NCBI GenBank assembly: GCA_900467745.1
Contig: UBQW01000065.1
Span: 1-64,000, forward strand
Source: Hyphomicrobiales bacterium
GTDB taxonomy: Bacteria; Pseudomonadota; Alphaproteobacteria; Rhizobiales; Rhizobiaceae
Length of the DNA stretch: 64,000 nucleotides
Direction: 5' to 3'
Made by a program: the position numbers and the translations under genes. Below are positions 9,309 through 17,357 of the stretch, in pieces; the stretch's first letter is position 1; each line of letters starts with the position of its first letter. The notes below the pieces were generated by a model that was given only the letters and a program-made list of their open reading frames with translations, made no database searches and was not told where the DNA came from.

Positions 9309-9902
9309 TCAGTAAAGCGGCTCCTCATAGGCCGGCTTGCCGTCCACCAGCAGGCTTTTGATCTGCGCCATGCCATTGGCGCCAACGCTTGCAGCGATCG
9401 ACACCTGCCCATCACGGCGCGCCTCTTCCAGCGCATGTCCGGCACCCTCGGGTACATAATAGCGCTCGATGCCGTATTCGACGCGGATGGTTTCGGCCTG
9501 CGATGTCTCGCCGTAGCTATAGAAGGGCTGGGTGTGGAGAACGGCCGTACCGTCGGCTGGCGGGAGCTTGTCGAAGGATGATTCGGCGATCTGCCAGAAA
9601 CCGCCCTCGCTCGGCTTCAGACGTACCCAGAGGCTGCGCTCGGCCGCCTCCTTCGGCATGGCGCCTGATATCGAGGAGACGGGAACGGAGGAGATGTCGT
9701 AGTTCAGCACCACGTAATCGCCGCGCAGGAAGTCGCGCGGATCGACCGGCGCCGTCTTCAACAGAACCTGCGTTCCGTTTCGCAGCACGGATGCGCGGCT
9801 CTGGACGATATAGCCGAGCACGGCCGTCTGTAGCAGCGCCACGGTGACGGCGGCGGTAACGCAGCGGCGTTTCGAATAGCCCTTGAAGGAGAATATGCTC
9901 AT
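9309..9902 (-). CDS. GDYXXLXY-domain membrane-anchored protein
   Basis: A 197-residue protein of the GDYXXLXY family, named for its conserved motif, seen here as GDYVVLNY just after PVDPRDFLR. One N-terminal transmembrane segment (AAVTVALLQTAVLGYIV) is followed by an extracytoplasmic beta-rich domain. Its start overlaps the stop of the upstream DUF2157 gene by ATGA, so the two are translationally coupled and probably act together in the membrane. ATG 9902 was chosen over the upstream in-frame start because of that overlap. The biochemical function is unknown. Confidence 0.85.
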   Translation of the reverse strand: MSIFSFKGYSKRRCVTAAVTVALLQTAVLGYIVQSRASVLRNGTQVLLKTAPVDPRDFLRGDYVVLNYDISSVPVSSISGAMPKEAAERSLWVRLKPSEGGFWQIAESSFDKLPPADGTAVLHTQPFYSYGETSQAETIRVEYGIERYYVPEGAGHALEEARRDGQVSIAASVGANGMAQIKSLLVDGKPAYEEPLY

Positions 9903-11002
9903 TGGACCGCCTCCCTGGCCTTGCCGGCAAATCGTCGTTCGAGCCGGATGACGATCCATGCAACGGCAGCGACGAACAGGCCGGAGCAGAGGAAGAGCCC
10001 CGAGGTGCCGAGGATCGAACCAACCGTCACTGAGCCGAGATAGAGAATTTCGACGGCGAAGACCGTGTAGGCCAGGTAGCGGACGGCGCCGTTGTCACGC
10101 CCCTGCAGGGCGATCGCCAGAACGGAGGCGGCGAGTGTCACGATGCCGAGCGGGAGAACCCATTTGCTGGCATCGAGCTCGACATGCAGCAGGAACAGGC
10201 CGATGACGGCAAGCAGGAAGGAATAGAAGGCGGGGGCGGCGCCGGCGCCCCTGATCAGCGAGGACAGGCGCGCCACCGGCAGGCTGACCAGAACGAAGAC
10301 CGCCATGCCGCCGATGACATAGATCAGCGCCAGCCACAGGTCGGAATTCAGCGTGTAGAGCCAGGCGAGCCAGCCAAGCAGCAGAAGATAGGCCAGATGA
10401 CGCACGCGGCCGGCGCCGGTATAGCGGACCAAGGCGACGACGATTGCCGCCATGACGGGTGCCGCCCATGAATCGAGCGTCATCAGGCGCATGTCGGAGC
10501 CGCTGAGATAGAGGCCGAAGCTGGCCCATGAAAGAAAGCCCGCCACGCCCGACACCACGCCCGAGCGGAACAGCACGGCCGAGACCACGGCCATGGCGAA
10601 CCAGAGATACATGACCGTCTGCTCGTCACCCGACAGATGATACATCTGCCCGACCAGCGAAATGGCGCCGCCGAAGGTGAGCGTGCCGATGACGAGCAGC
10701 GCGTTGGCGGCGGCGATCTGGCCGCGGACCAAGGCCGCGCCGGCGCCGAGATGGACGGACCAGATCAGAGCGAGGATAAAGAACATCCTGACGAGGCGCG
10801 GTATCGCCTCCCAATTGGACGCGACGACCAGCAGAATGGCTGCGCCAAGCAGGATGGCGGCGAGGATCATCAGCACATTGCCGAGACTGAAGCTTGCCGG
10901 ACGCCCGTCATATTCCTTGAGCAGCGCCTCGGCGGTCTGCTCGCTGAGCAACCCCTTGCCGACCCACTGCGACAAATCCCTCTCCAGACGTCCGCGATAC
11001 AT
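9899..11002 (-). CDS. DUF2157 multi-pass membrane protein
   Basis: A 367-residue integral membrane protein. A soluble N-terminal stretch of about 40 residues (LERDLSQWVGKGLLSEQTA) is typical of DUF2157, and about ten hydrophobic segments follow (for example VLMILAAILLGAAILLVVAS). It is encoded directly upstream of the GDYXXLXY gene with an ATGA overlap. This pairing recurs in bacteria and suggests a two-component membrane unit of unknown function. No catalytic motif is visible. Its promoter probably lies in the 300 bases before the sRNA. Confidence 0.85.
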   Translation of the reverse strand: MYRGRLERDLSQWVGKGLLSEQTAEALLKEYDGRPASFSLGNVLMILAAILLGAAILLVVASNWEAIPRLVRMFFILALIWSVHLGAGAALVRGQIAAANALLVIGTLTFGGAISLVGQMYHLSGDEQTVMYLWFAMAVVSAVLFRSGVVSGVAGFLSWASFGLYLSGSDMRLMTLDSWAAPVMAAIVVALVRYTGAGRVRHLAYLLLLGWLAWLYTLNSDLWLALIYVIGGMAVFVLVSLPVARLSSLIRGAGAAPAFYSFLLAVIGLFLLHVELDASKWVLPLGIVTLAASVLAIALQGRDNGAVRYLAYTVFAVEILYLGSVTVGSILGTSGLFLCSGLFVAAVAWIVIRLERRFAGKAREAVQ

Positions 11003-11311
11003 GCCCTACCCCGCAAATAGCGCGCAAACAGCCCTCCGGCGCGCCTCATTTTCAACCTTATAGACGCGGTTTGGCGATTGAGGAAACGGCTCCTTGTTAT
11101 TTCCTTCACAGACCCTTTCGGCACGGACATTCGGAGTGGCTGTTAATTGCCCGGCAAGACTTTGCGCATAGGCTTCGTCATGCCATGCATATTGCGCATG
11201 GAGACGGCCAAGATACTGCATCGCACTCCTACTCAAAACCATTGAGCATGCGCGCAGCCGGGATGTACCCGGACCGGATTACCGGACGCCTTCGGATATG
11301 ATTTCCGCCGA

Positions 11312-11440
11312 CATGATCGGGATTTGGATCTATCCTCCCCTCCAAACACCCCGATCGACCTGCAACATCCTCCTCCCGGTTGCCGGTCATACGTATGGAC
11401 GCCCATCGGATTGCGCATCCGGTGGGCGTCTTCGTTTTAT
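11312..11440 (+). ncRNA. Candidate trans-acting sRNA of the alpha-r14/suhB-like type
   Basis: Three hairpins in a row in a gene-free stretch. Hairpin 1 has stem GATCGGG at 11315-11321 with CCCGATC at 11350-11356, an inner TTTGG/CCAAA pairing, and the pyrimidine loop TATCCTCCCC. Hairpin 2 has GCAAC 11362-11366 with GTTGC 11379-11383 and loop ATCCTCCTCCCG. Hairpin 3 is a strong intrinsic terminator: GACGCCCA 11398-11405 with TGGGCGTC, inner CGGAT/ATCCG, then TTCGTTTTATT. Unpaired CCTCC anti-Shine-Dalgarno motifs in two consecutive loops are the hallmark of rhizobial alpha-r14-type sRNAs that repress translation of many mRNAs. The 5' end is estimated. Bases 11003-11311 before it hold no supported gene. 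Confidence 0.72.
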
Positions 11441-11679
11441 TCTCCGCAGGGCGGCTCATGCGCGCCGCCGCCGCTGGATTGCTCATTTTGCCTATTGATT
11501 GACCAGAACGTGGCCAAATCGTGCGATTTACAGCTTGAGAAATGCAGCGGCTGCATATGTGCGTTGAATTCTTGTCTCTGTTAGCTCTTCGCAGTGCAAT
11601 ATATGTTCAGCTCATCAAATAGAGGTCAGCGCCGATAGGCGGCAGCTGGCAGACGCAAGCCCTCGGAAAGGGGACCAAC

Positions 11680-11823
11680 ATGAACATTTCTCGCTCTTTC
11701 AACAACTGGCGCAAGTATCGTCAGACGGTTACCGAACTCGGCCGCATGACCAACCGCGAATTGCACGACCTCGGCATCGACCGCGCCGACATCCAGCGCG
11801 TTGCTCGCGACGCCGTTCGCTAA
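11680..11823 (+). CDS. DUF1127 small protein (copy 1)
   Basis: A 47-residue protein beginning MNISRSFNNWRKYRQTV, with the typical DUF1127 core LGRMTNRELHDLGIDRADI and an arginine-rich end. GGAAAGGGGAC just upstream provides a ribosome-binding site. In rhizobia and Agrobacterium, arginine-rich DUF1127 proteins have been linked to RNA binding, sRNA turnover, and phosphate and carbon metabolism; that is family knowledge and not visible here. A second copy follows 310 bases downstream. It lies about 240 bases after the candidate sRNA terminator, on the same strand, with its own terminator at 11880. Confidence 0.9.
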   Translation: MNISRSFNNWRKYRQTVTELGRMTNRELHDLGIDRADIQRVARDAVR

Positions 11824-11879
11824 TATCTTCGCTGATCTCAGGGCGGTTCGCTTCCTCCCAAGCCGATCGCCTCACCAAG

Positions 11880-11917
11880 ACGCCCGCTGCCACCAGGCAA
11901 CGGGCGTTTTATTTTGT
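11880..11917 (+). terminator. Intrinsic terminator after DUF1127 copy 1
   Basis: ACGCCCG pairs with CGGGCGT around an inner TGCC/GGCA hairpin, followed by TTTATTTTG. Confidence 0.85.
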
Positions 11918-12132
11918 CTTAACCTCTCATTAACGCCTGGGTTGCGCCAAAGCCCAGTATTCCGCCTGCTCAAAAAGTGACACTTGCGCTTTATCTGTGC
12001 ATCGTATTGCACAATTGCATGGCAGGAGCCTAATAAATGCACTGCACAATATGACCGGGATCACCTATATCAGCGTCAACCACTGAGACGGCAATCGCGC
12101 CGCTCACTGAACTGATCTTGAGGAACTACCCC

Positions 12133-12276
12133 ATGAACCCGATCCGCATTGCAAAGAGCTGGATTAGCTACCGCCGTACCCTGAGCGAACTCGGCAGCCT
12201 CTCCAACCAGGCCCTGGCTGACATCGGCGTAAGCCGCTACCAGATCCACAACATCGCTTCCCGCGCTTTCCGCTAA
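12133..12276 (+). CDS. DUF1127 small protein (copy 2)
   Basis: A 47-residue protein, MNPIRIAKSWISYRRTL, with core LGSLSNQALADIGVSRYQI. It has the same length and layout as the copy at 11680 but is diverged. AGGAA about 10 bases before the ATG serves as ribosome-binding site. It has a separate promoter region of about 200 bases, which includes GTGCA-containing repeats around 11997-12050, and its own terminator at 12301. The two are therefore separately controlled paralogues and not a simple operon. Copy 2 has fewer arginines than copy 1, so the two may differ in nucleic-acid binding. Confidence 0.9.
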   Translation: MNPIRIAKSWISYRRTLSELGSLSNQALADIGVSRYQIHNIASRAFR

Positions 12277-12300
12277 TAGCGGAGCGCCTGAAGTACCCAA

Positions 12301-12330
12301 AACGGCGCCTTCAAGGCGCCGTTTTCGCGT
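12301..12330 (+). terminator. Intrinsic terminator after DUF1127 copy 2
   Basis: A 9-bp perfect stem AACGGCGCC / GGCGCCGTT with loop TTCAA, followed by TTCGCGTTT. Confidence 0.85.
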
Positions 12331-12427
12331 TTGGGGGCATATGATTTTGCTTTGTATTGTGCACCCAACCCCGGAGCACATCCTATTTAGGGGCGGTGTG
12401 TCGGCTTGGTCAGTAGGTACGTTTGGA

Positions 12428-13402
12428 TCACTCGTGGCGAAAGTAGTCGCCGGCCTCTGCCAGGATCAGGTCGAGGAGATCAATATCTCGATCTTCCACA
12501 CGCATATTCTCCGCGCCAAGTGAAAACTTAAAAGAGACCGATGTGTGCTCGTCGAGTAGCTCATTTCCCAGCTTCAGAGACCCATCCCTTTTCGACATCC
12601 TGAAAGTAAAGTGGTGGAACTGTCTAGTTTCGCCTGGGTGGACAACGAAGTCGGCTGGCGCTGCAATATAACGACGGCCTTCGAAATCGCTAGTTTGGTT
12701 CTTAAAGCGCGAGTAGTTGTCGTGCCCGAACACGGCTCCACTTCGATCCCACAGCTGCATAGTAATCGATTTTGCTGTTACCTCGCCGCTGTTCTTTATC
12801 GCTATCTGTAGGTGGTACTCGGCCTCATCCCCCATGGTCATCGCTCGATGAAATGCAATGCAGAGCGTCAAAGCGGGCGATGAAGCACGCTTGAAAGCAT
12901 CTTCGATGTCGTAGCGCTCCATTGGATAAGATCGGCTGCCCGACCGCTTAAAATATTGTTTTTGATCAGTTGCCTCGGAGCGATGTGGGCGACGCTCAGA
13001 CCGTGGCACATCGACAATAATGAAACCGGTTGAGATATCTGCATCACACCTTATCGATGCGACCCTTATGCCATCGTGCCTCGGCTGCAGGAGTTCGGAG
13101 GCGGCATCACGAACGGTAGTCTCGGCGCGGTCGATCGCCGCAATTGGCGTGAGCTTTTCCGCCTGATCAATTCCATCGACCGCCCTGCAATCAACGCCGA
13201 AAATTATCACGCCGCCTGCGGAGTTCGCGAATGCAGACGCCTCTTTTGCAAGCATCTTGCGACCGGATTTGGTCAATGCGCCGTCAACAAAAATCGGTTC
13301 TCGACTATCATTGGCTTTGAATTCGAGCTGAAGGGTCTCTTGTCGTCCTATAAGATCGTTTATGGCGCCTTCGCCTCCGGCGATTAAGTCATCGAAGTTC
13401 AT
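12428..13402 (-). CDS. AlbA_2 (Schlafen-type) domain protein, probably accessory
   Basis: A 324-residue protein. Residues about 20-155 match the AlbA_2/Schlafen putative nucleic-acid or ATP-binding fold: ETLQLEFKAND, then KEASAFANSAGGVIIFGVD, and later FIIVDVPRS and QKQYFKRSGSRSYPM. The C-terminal half (about 170-324) is beta-rich with no recognised domain; it reads like an immunoglobulin-like or sensor module (HLQIAIKNSGEVTAKS). Base composition looks clearly less GC-rich than the neighbours and the gene is antisense to the flanking DUF1127 genes, both hints of horizontal acquisition. Related proteins occur in regulatory and defence contexts, but no partner gene is present here. Function unassigned. 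Confidence 0.75.
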   Translation of the reverse strand: MNFDDLIAGGEGAINDLIGRQETLQLEFKANDSREPIFVDGALTKSGRKMLAKEASAFANSAGGVIIFGVDCRAVDGIDQAEKLTPIAAIDRAETTVRDAASELLQPRHDGIRVASIRCDADISTGFIIVDVPRSERRPHRSEATDQKQYFKRSGSRSYPMERYDIEDAFKRASSPALTLCIAFHRAMTMGDEAEYHLQIAIKNSGEVTAKSITMQLWDRSGAVFGHDNYSRFKNQTSDFEGRRYIAAPADFVVHPGETRQFHHFTFRMSKRDGSLKLGNELLDEHTSVSFKFSLGAENMRVEDRDIDLLDLILAEAGDYFRHE

Positions 13403-13524
13403 TGTTCTGCCTCACGGGAATCGCATACGCACGATGCAGCTTGAACTAGCACTTGCGCTTTTTCCACTCGTTTGGGCCCTCCCTTGGGCGGCGCTAAGAA
13501 CGGCCCTCGCCCCATACTTTCAAC

Positions 13525-14412
13525 CTACATCTCCAACGCTCGCAACTTCTCCACCGCGAAGTCGACGAAGGCTCTTGTCTTGGCGGAAACATGCCTGCCC
13601 TCGGCATGGACCACATGGATCGGCAGCGGCGGCTCCTCGTAATCTTCGAGCGTCAGCCTCAACTGGCCAGCGGCCACGTACCGGCTGACTTGATAGGAGA
13701 GCGGGCGGGATAGTCCCCAGCCGGTGACCGAAGCGGCGATCGCGGCGTCGACCGTGTTGCAATAGAGGCGCGGATGGAGCGCGGCGGCGGCGCCTTCGGG
13801 GGCGAAGTGCCAATCGAGCGGTGCGGACGAGCCGGTGTTGACGATCGTGGCGTGGTTGGCGAGATCGGCCGGTGCCTTCGGTTCGCCGTGGCGCTCGAAA
13901 TAGGAGGGCGCGCCGCAGACAACGCGGCGGACACTGCCCACCTTGATCGCCGTCTGGTCGGAATCCTGCAGGCGGCCGATGCGGATCGCGACGTCGATCC
14001 CCTCCTCCACTAGGCTGACGATCCTGTCGAACAAGAGCACACGGCCGGTCACGCCCTTATGGATATCGAGAAACTCGGTCATGACAGGCATGATGTGCAG
14101 CTGCCCGAACTGCACCGGCGCGGTGATCGTCAGCATGCCTGATGGTGTCGCGTGCGAACCGCCGGCGGAGGCCTCGGCCTCGTCGATCTCGGCCAGAATG
14201 CGTTTGCAATCATCGGCATAGCGCCGGCCGGCCTCGGTCAGATTGACCGATCGCGTCGAGCGCACGAAGAGGCGCGCGCCGGTGGCATCCTCGAGAAAGG
14301 CCACCGCGCGGGTGACGGCGGGCGGGCTCATGTGCAGCTGGCGCGCCGCTTCCGCGAAGCTTGCCGTTTCGGAAACCCGCACCAGAACTTTCATGCATTG
14401 AAGCCGATCCAT
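13525..14412 (-). CDS. LysR-family transcriptional regulator
   Basis: A 295-residue LysR regulator. An N-terminal winged helix-turn-helix (SFAEAARQLHMSPPAVTRAVAFLE, residues about 16-39) is followed by a periplasmic-binding-protein-like effector domain. It is divergent from the glutathione S-transferase gene at 14522, with 109 bases between starts, the usual layout for a LysR protein controlling its neighbour. The shared region contains AT-rich ATAATCG and GGAACAATTATTC segments that could hold T-N11-A operator sites. The ATG 14412 start gives MDRLQCMKVLVRV, normal for this CrgA-like subgroup. The inducer is unknown. Confidence 0.92.
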   Translation of the reverse strand: MDRLQCMKVLVRVSETASFAEAARQLHMSPPAVTRAVAFLEDATGARLFVRSTRSVNLTEAGRRYADDCKRILAEIDEAEASAGGSHATPSGMLTITAPVQFGQLHIMPVMTEFLDIHKGVTGRVLLFDRIVSLVEEGIDVAIRIGRLQDSDQTAIKVGSVRRVVCGAPSYFERHGEPKAPADLANHATIVNTGSSAPLDWHFAPEGAAAALHPRLYCNTVDAAIAASVTGWGLSRPLSYQVSRYVAAGQLRLTLEDYEEPPLPIHVVHAEGRHVSAKTRAFVDFAVEKLRALEM

Positions 14413-14521
14413 GTCGCCGCCTTTATTCCACTCAGAGAAACAGTGCCTTTCTCATAATCGAAATTCCATACGAAATCAGGAACAATTATTCTCCCGGGCA
14501 ATATCAACGGAGACCAGTTCC

Positions 14522-15136
14522 ATGAAGCTCTATTCGCACCCGCTTTCCGGCCATGCGCACCGCGCCTGCCTGTTCATCTCGCTTGCCGGGATCGACGCCG
14601 AGATTGTCGATATCGATCTCGCCGGTGGCGAGCACAAGAAGCCCGCCTTCCTGGCACTCAACCCGTTCGGGCAGATCCCTGTGCTCGATGACAATGGGCT
14701 GGTGCTTGCGGATTCGAATGCGATCCTGGTCTACCTCGCCAAGAAGCATGCGTCGGACTGGCTGCCTGAGGATGCCGTGGGCGCCGCTTCCGTGCAGCGC
14801 TGGCTTTCGGTGGCTGCCGGCGAGATCGCCTATGGCCCGGCCGCCGCGCGGTTGGTCACGGTGTTCGGCGCAAGCTTCGACACCGAAGAGGTGATCGGAC
14901 GCGCGCACCGCATTCTGGCGCTGATCGATGCGGAGCTGGGCGGCAAGGCATGGATCGCGGCGGATCGGCCGACGATCGCCGACGTCGCGCTCTACAGCTA
15001 CATCGCCCGTGCGCCGGAGGGGAATGTCGATCGCTTCCGCTACGGCAATGTCAGCGCCTGGCTGAAGCGTATCGAGGCGCTGCCCGGCTTCCGGCCATTC
15101 CAGAAGACGGCGATCGGCATCCCCGACGCGGCCTGA
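14522..15136 (+). CDS. Glutathione S-transferase
   Basis: A 204-residue glutathione S-transferase. The N-terminal thioredoxin-like domain includes the glutathione-contact region NPFGQIPVLDD and ADSNAILVYLAKK; the C-terminal domain is all-helical (WLSVAAGEIAYGPAAARL). ATG 14522 (MKLYSHPLSGHAHR) has GGAGA upstream; an earlier in-frame ATG at 14411 lies inside the divergent LysR gene and was rejected. It is followed after 49 bases by the PNPOx-flavoreductase fusion, so the two form a likely operon under the divergent LysR protein. The substrate is probably an electrophile or xenobiotic, but this is inference. Confidence 0.92.
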   Translation: MKLYSHPLSGHAHRACLFISLAGIDAEIVDIDLAGGEHKKPAFLALNPFGQIPVLDDNGLVLADSNAILVYLAKKHASDWLPEDAVGAASVQRWLSVAAGEIAYGPAAARLVTVFGASFDTEEVIGRAHRILALIDAELGGKAWIAADRPTIADVALYSYIARAPEGNVDRFRYGNVSAWLKRIEALPGFRPFQKTAIGIPDAA

Positions 15137-15185
15137 GACAGGCCACGCGCCGCCGCCGCCTCACAAATCCACGAAGGAGAATGTC

Positions 15186-17255
15186 ATGCTTGCCTTGAAG
15201 CAGACTGAAAAGCCTTCCCCGTGGCATGACGGGGAGATTGCCCTGCAGGAAAAGGCCGGCGTGGCGGCGCGCATGAAGGATGTGGGCGCGCGCGTGCTGC
15301 GCGACCACCTGATCGACCAGCATCGCCAGTTCTACCCGCAGCTCCCCTTCATCGTGCTCGGCACGGTGGATGCCAATGGCGGCGCCTGGGCGACATTGCG
15401 GGCGAACTATCCTGGTTTCCTCGACAGTCCGGATGTGCATACGCTGAGCGTCAAGCTTGCGCGCGAGCCCGGCGATCCGGCCGACCGGGGGATGGAGGAT
15501 GGCGATGCGATCGGCATGCTCGGGATCGAGCTGCAAACGCGCCGGCGCAACCGGCTGAACGGCACGATCGCACGCAGCACAGCGGATCGCTTCGACGTCA
15601 CGGTCGGCCAGTCCTACGGCAACTGCCCGCAATATATCCAGCTGCGCGATTTCGGCTTCAGCCGCGAGCCTGAAGTCTCCTCGGCCGTGCCGCCCGTCGT
15701 TTCGGAGGCACTGGATGCGCGGGCGGTGGCGCTGATCTCGAAGTCGGACACGTTCTTCGTCGCTTCCTATGCCGATCGTGACGATGGCGAGCGGCAGGTG
15801 GATGTTTCGCACCGGGGCGGCAAGCCGGGCTTCGTGCGGATCGGCGAGGATGGGGTTCTGACGATCCCCGACTTCGCCGGCAATCTGTTCTTCAATACGC
15901 TCGGCAATATTTTCATCAATGGCCGCGCCGGGCTTGTCTTTGTCAATTTCGACAGCGGCGACCTGCTGCAATTGTCTGGTGATGCCGAGGTCGTTCTGGA
16001 TTCGCCCGAGATCGCCGCCTTCCAGGGTGCGGAGCGTCTGTGGCGTTTTCGCCCGCGCCATGTCGTCTATCGGGCGGATGCGCTGCCGCTTCGGTGGAAT
16101 TCGCGCGCCGACGGGCAATCGCCGAACGCGCTGATGACGGGCGATTGGAAGGCTGCCGCCGGGCGCATCAGCGCCGCCGAGATGGCGAGCCGCTGGCGGC
16201 CGTTGCGGGTGGCACAGATCGTGGATGAGAGCGCGGGCATCCGCTCGTTCCATCTGGAGCCCGTCGATGGCGGCGGGCTGATCGCGCATGCGGCCGGGCA
16301 ATATCTGCCGATACGCGTGACTGTGCCCGGCGAGGACCGGCCGCTGATCCGGACCTATACGCTGTCGGTCGCGCCGTCCGACAACAAGTATCGCATCAGC
16401 GTCAAGCGGGAGGGTGTCGTCTCGCGCCATCTGCACGACCACGTCGGTGTCGGCGATATCATCGAGGCGCGCGCGCCTGGCGGTGCGTTCGGCATCGATG
16501 CGGCGGAGCAGCGGCCGGCGGTGATGCTGGCGGCCGGTATCGGCATCACGCCGCTGCTCGCCATGCTCAGGCATGTCGTCTACGAGGGGTTTCGCAAGCG
16601 CGGAATGCGGCCGGTGTGGCTGTTCTATTCCGCGCACAGCAAGGGCGAGCGTGCCTTCGACGACGAGATCGGGGCGCTTGTCGCGGCCTCCGGCGGGGCG
16701 GTCAGGCTGGTCCGACTGCTTGGGAATGTCTCCGGTGCGGTCGAGGGGCGAGACTATGACGCGCAGGGGCGGATCGACATGGCATTGTTGCGCGCCGTGC
16801 TGCCGTTCAATGATTACGACTTCTACCTCTGCGGCCCGCCGGGCTTCATGCAGTCGGTCTATGATGGGCTGCGCGGGCTGAATGTCGCGGATAACAGGAT
16901 CCATGCCGAGGCGTTTGGTGTTGCATCGGTTGCGCGATCGGGTGGCGTGACGGCCGAGGCTGCCTCGGTGGAGGCTCGGGCGGCGGATGTGCCGGTGCCT
17001 GTCTATTTCACGCAATCGGCCAAGGAGGCGCGGTGGGAGCCCGAGGGCGGCACCTTGCTTGAGCTTGCCGAGGCGCGCGGGTTGCAGCCGGAGTTCAGCT
17101 GCCGGCTCGGCAATTGCGGCAGTTGCCGAACCAAGGTGCTGTCGGGCGCGGTTGCCTATGTGAGCGAGCCGACGGCCGAGGTTGGCGAGGACGAGGCTTT
17201 GATCTGCTGCGCGGTTCCGGCCAAGGGCGAGACGCGGCTGGAGCTTGATCTCTAG
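15186..17255 (+). CDS. PNPOx-like / flavin reductase / [2Fe-2S] ferredoxin fusion
   Basis: A 689-residue three-module oxidoreductase. Residues about 40-310 resemble the pyridoxamine-phosphate-oxidase-like split-barrel flavin fold (LPFIVLGTVDANGGAWATL, NLFFNTLGNIFIN). Residues about 340-590 form a ferredoxin-NADP reductase unit: FAD motif RTYTLSVAP, NAD(P) region MLAAGIGITPLLAML, and FYLCGPPGFMQ. Residues about 600-689 are a plant-type [2Fe-2S] domain with FSCRLGNCGSC (CX4CX2C) and a later Cys in ICCAVP. Electrons would flow from NAD(P)H through flavin to the cluster or the split barrel. AAGGAG precedes ATG 15186. It sits downstream of a GST gene. The substrate is unknown. Confidence 0.9.
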   Translation: MLALKQTEKPSPWHDGEIALQEKAGVAARMKDVGARVLRDHLIDQHRQFYPQLPFIVLGTVDANGGAWATLRANYPGFLDSPDVHTLSVKLAREPGDPADRGMEDGDAIGMLGIELQTRRRNRLNGTIARSTADRFDVTVGQSYGNCPQYIQLRDFGFSREPEVSSAVPPVVSEALDARAVALISKSDTFFVASYADRDDGERQVDVSHRGGKPGFVRIGEDGVLTIPDFAGNLFFNTLGNIFINGRAGLVFVNFDSGDLLQLSGDAEVVLDSPEIAAFQGAERLWRFRPRHVVYRADALPLRWNSRADGQSPNALMTGDWKAAAGRISAAEMASRWRPLRVAQIVDESAGIRSFHLEPVDGGGLIAHAAGQYLPIRVTVPGEDRPLIRTYTLSVAPSDNKYRISVKREGVVSRHLHDHVGVGDIIEARAPGGAFGIDAAEQRPAVMLAAGIGITPLLAMLRHVVYEGFRKRGMRPVWLFYSAHSKGERAFDDEIGALVAASGGAVRLVRLLGNVSGAVEGRDYDAQGRIDMALLRAVLPFNDYDFYLCGPPGFMQSVYDGLRGLNVADNRIHAEAFGVASVARSGGVTAEAASVEARAADVPVPVYFTQSAKEARWEPEGGTLLELAEARGLQPEFSCRLGNCGSCRTKVLSGAVAYVSEPTAEVGEDEALICCAVPAKGETRLELDL

Positions 17256-17357
17256 AGATTGGTGGGGCGACCGAGGTACGACAGGTGCTGCTCAAATATC
17301 CGGTTTCCTGCCAATATCCAGTTTGCTGTGATGGCGCGGCGTGATAATCAGCCGCGC

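Noticed and set aside
11981..13461. The 12-mer CACTTGCGCTTT occurs at 11981 and 13450, flanking the AlbA_2 gene and DUF1127 copy 2
   Set aside because: Could be target-site-like direct repeats, but 12 bases by eye with no inverted ends or integrase is too weak to call an element boundary.
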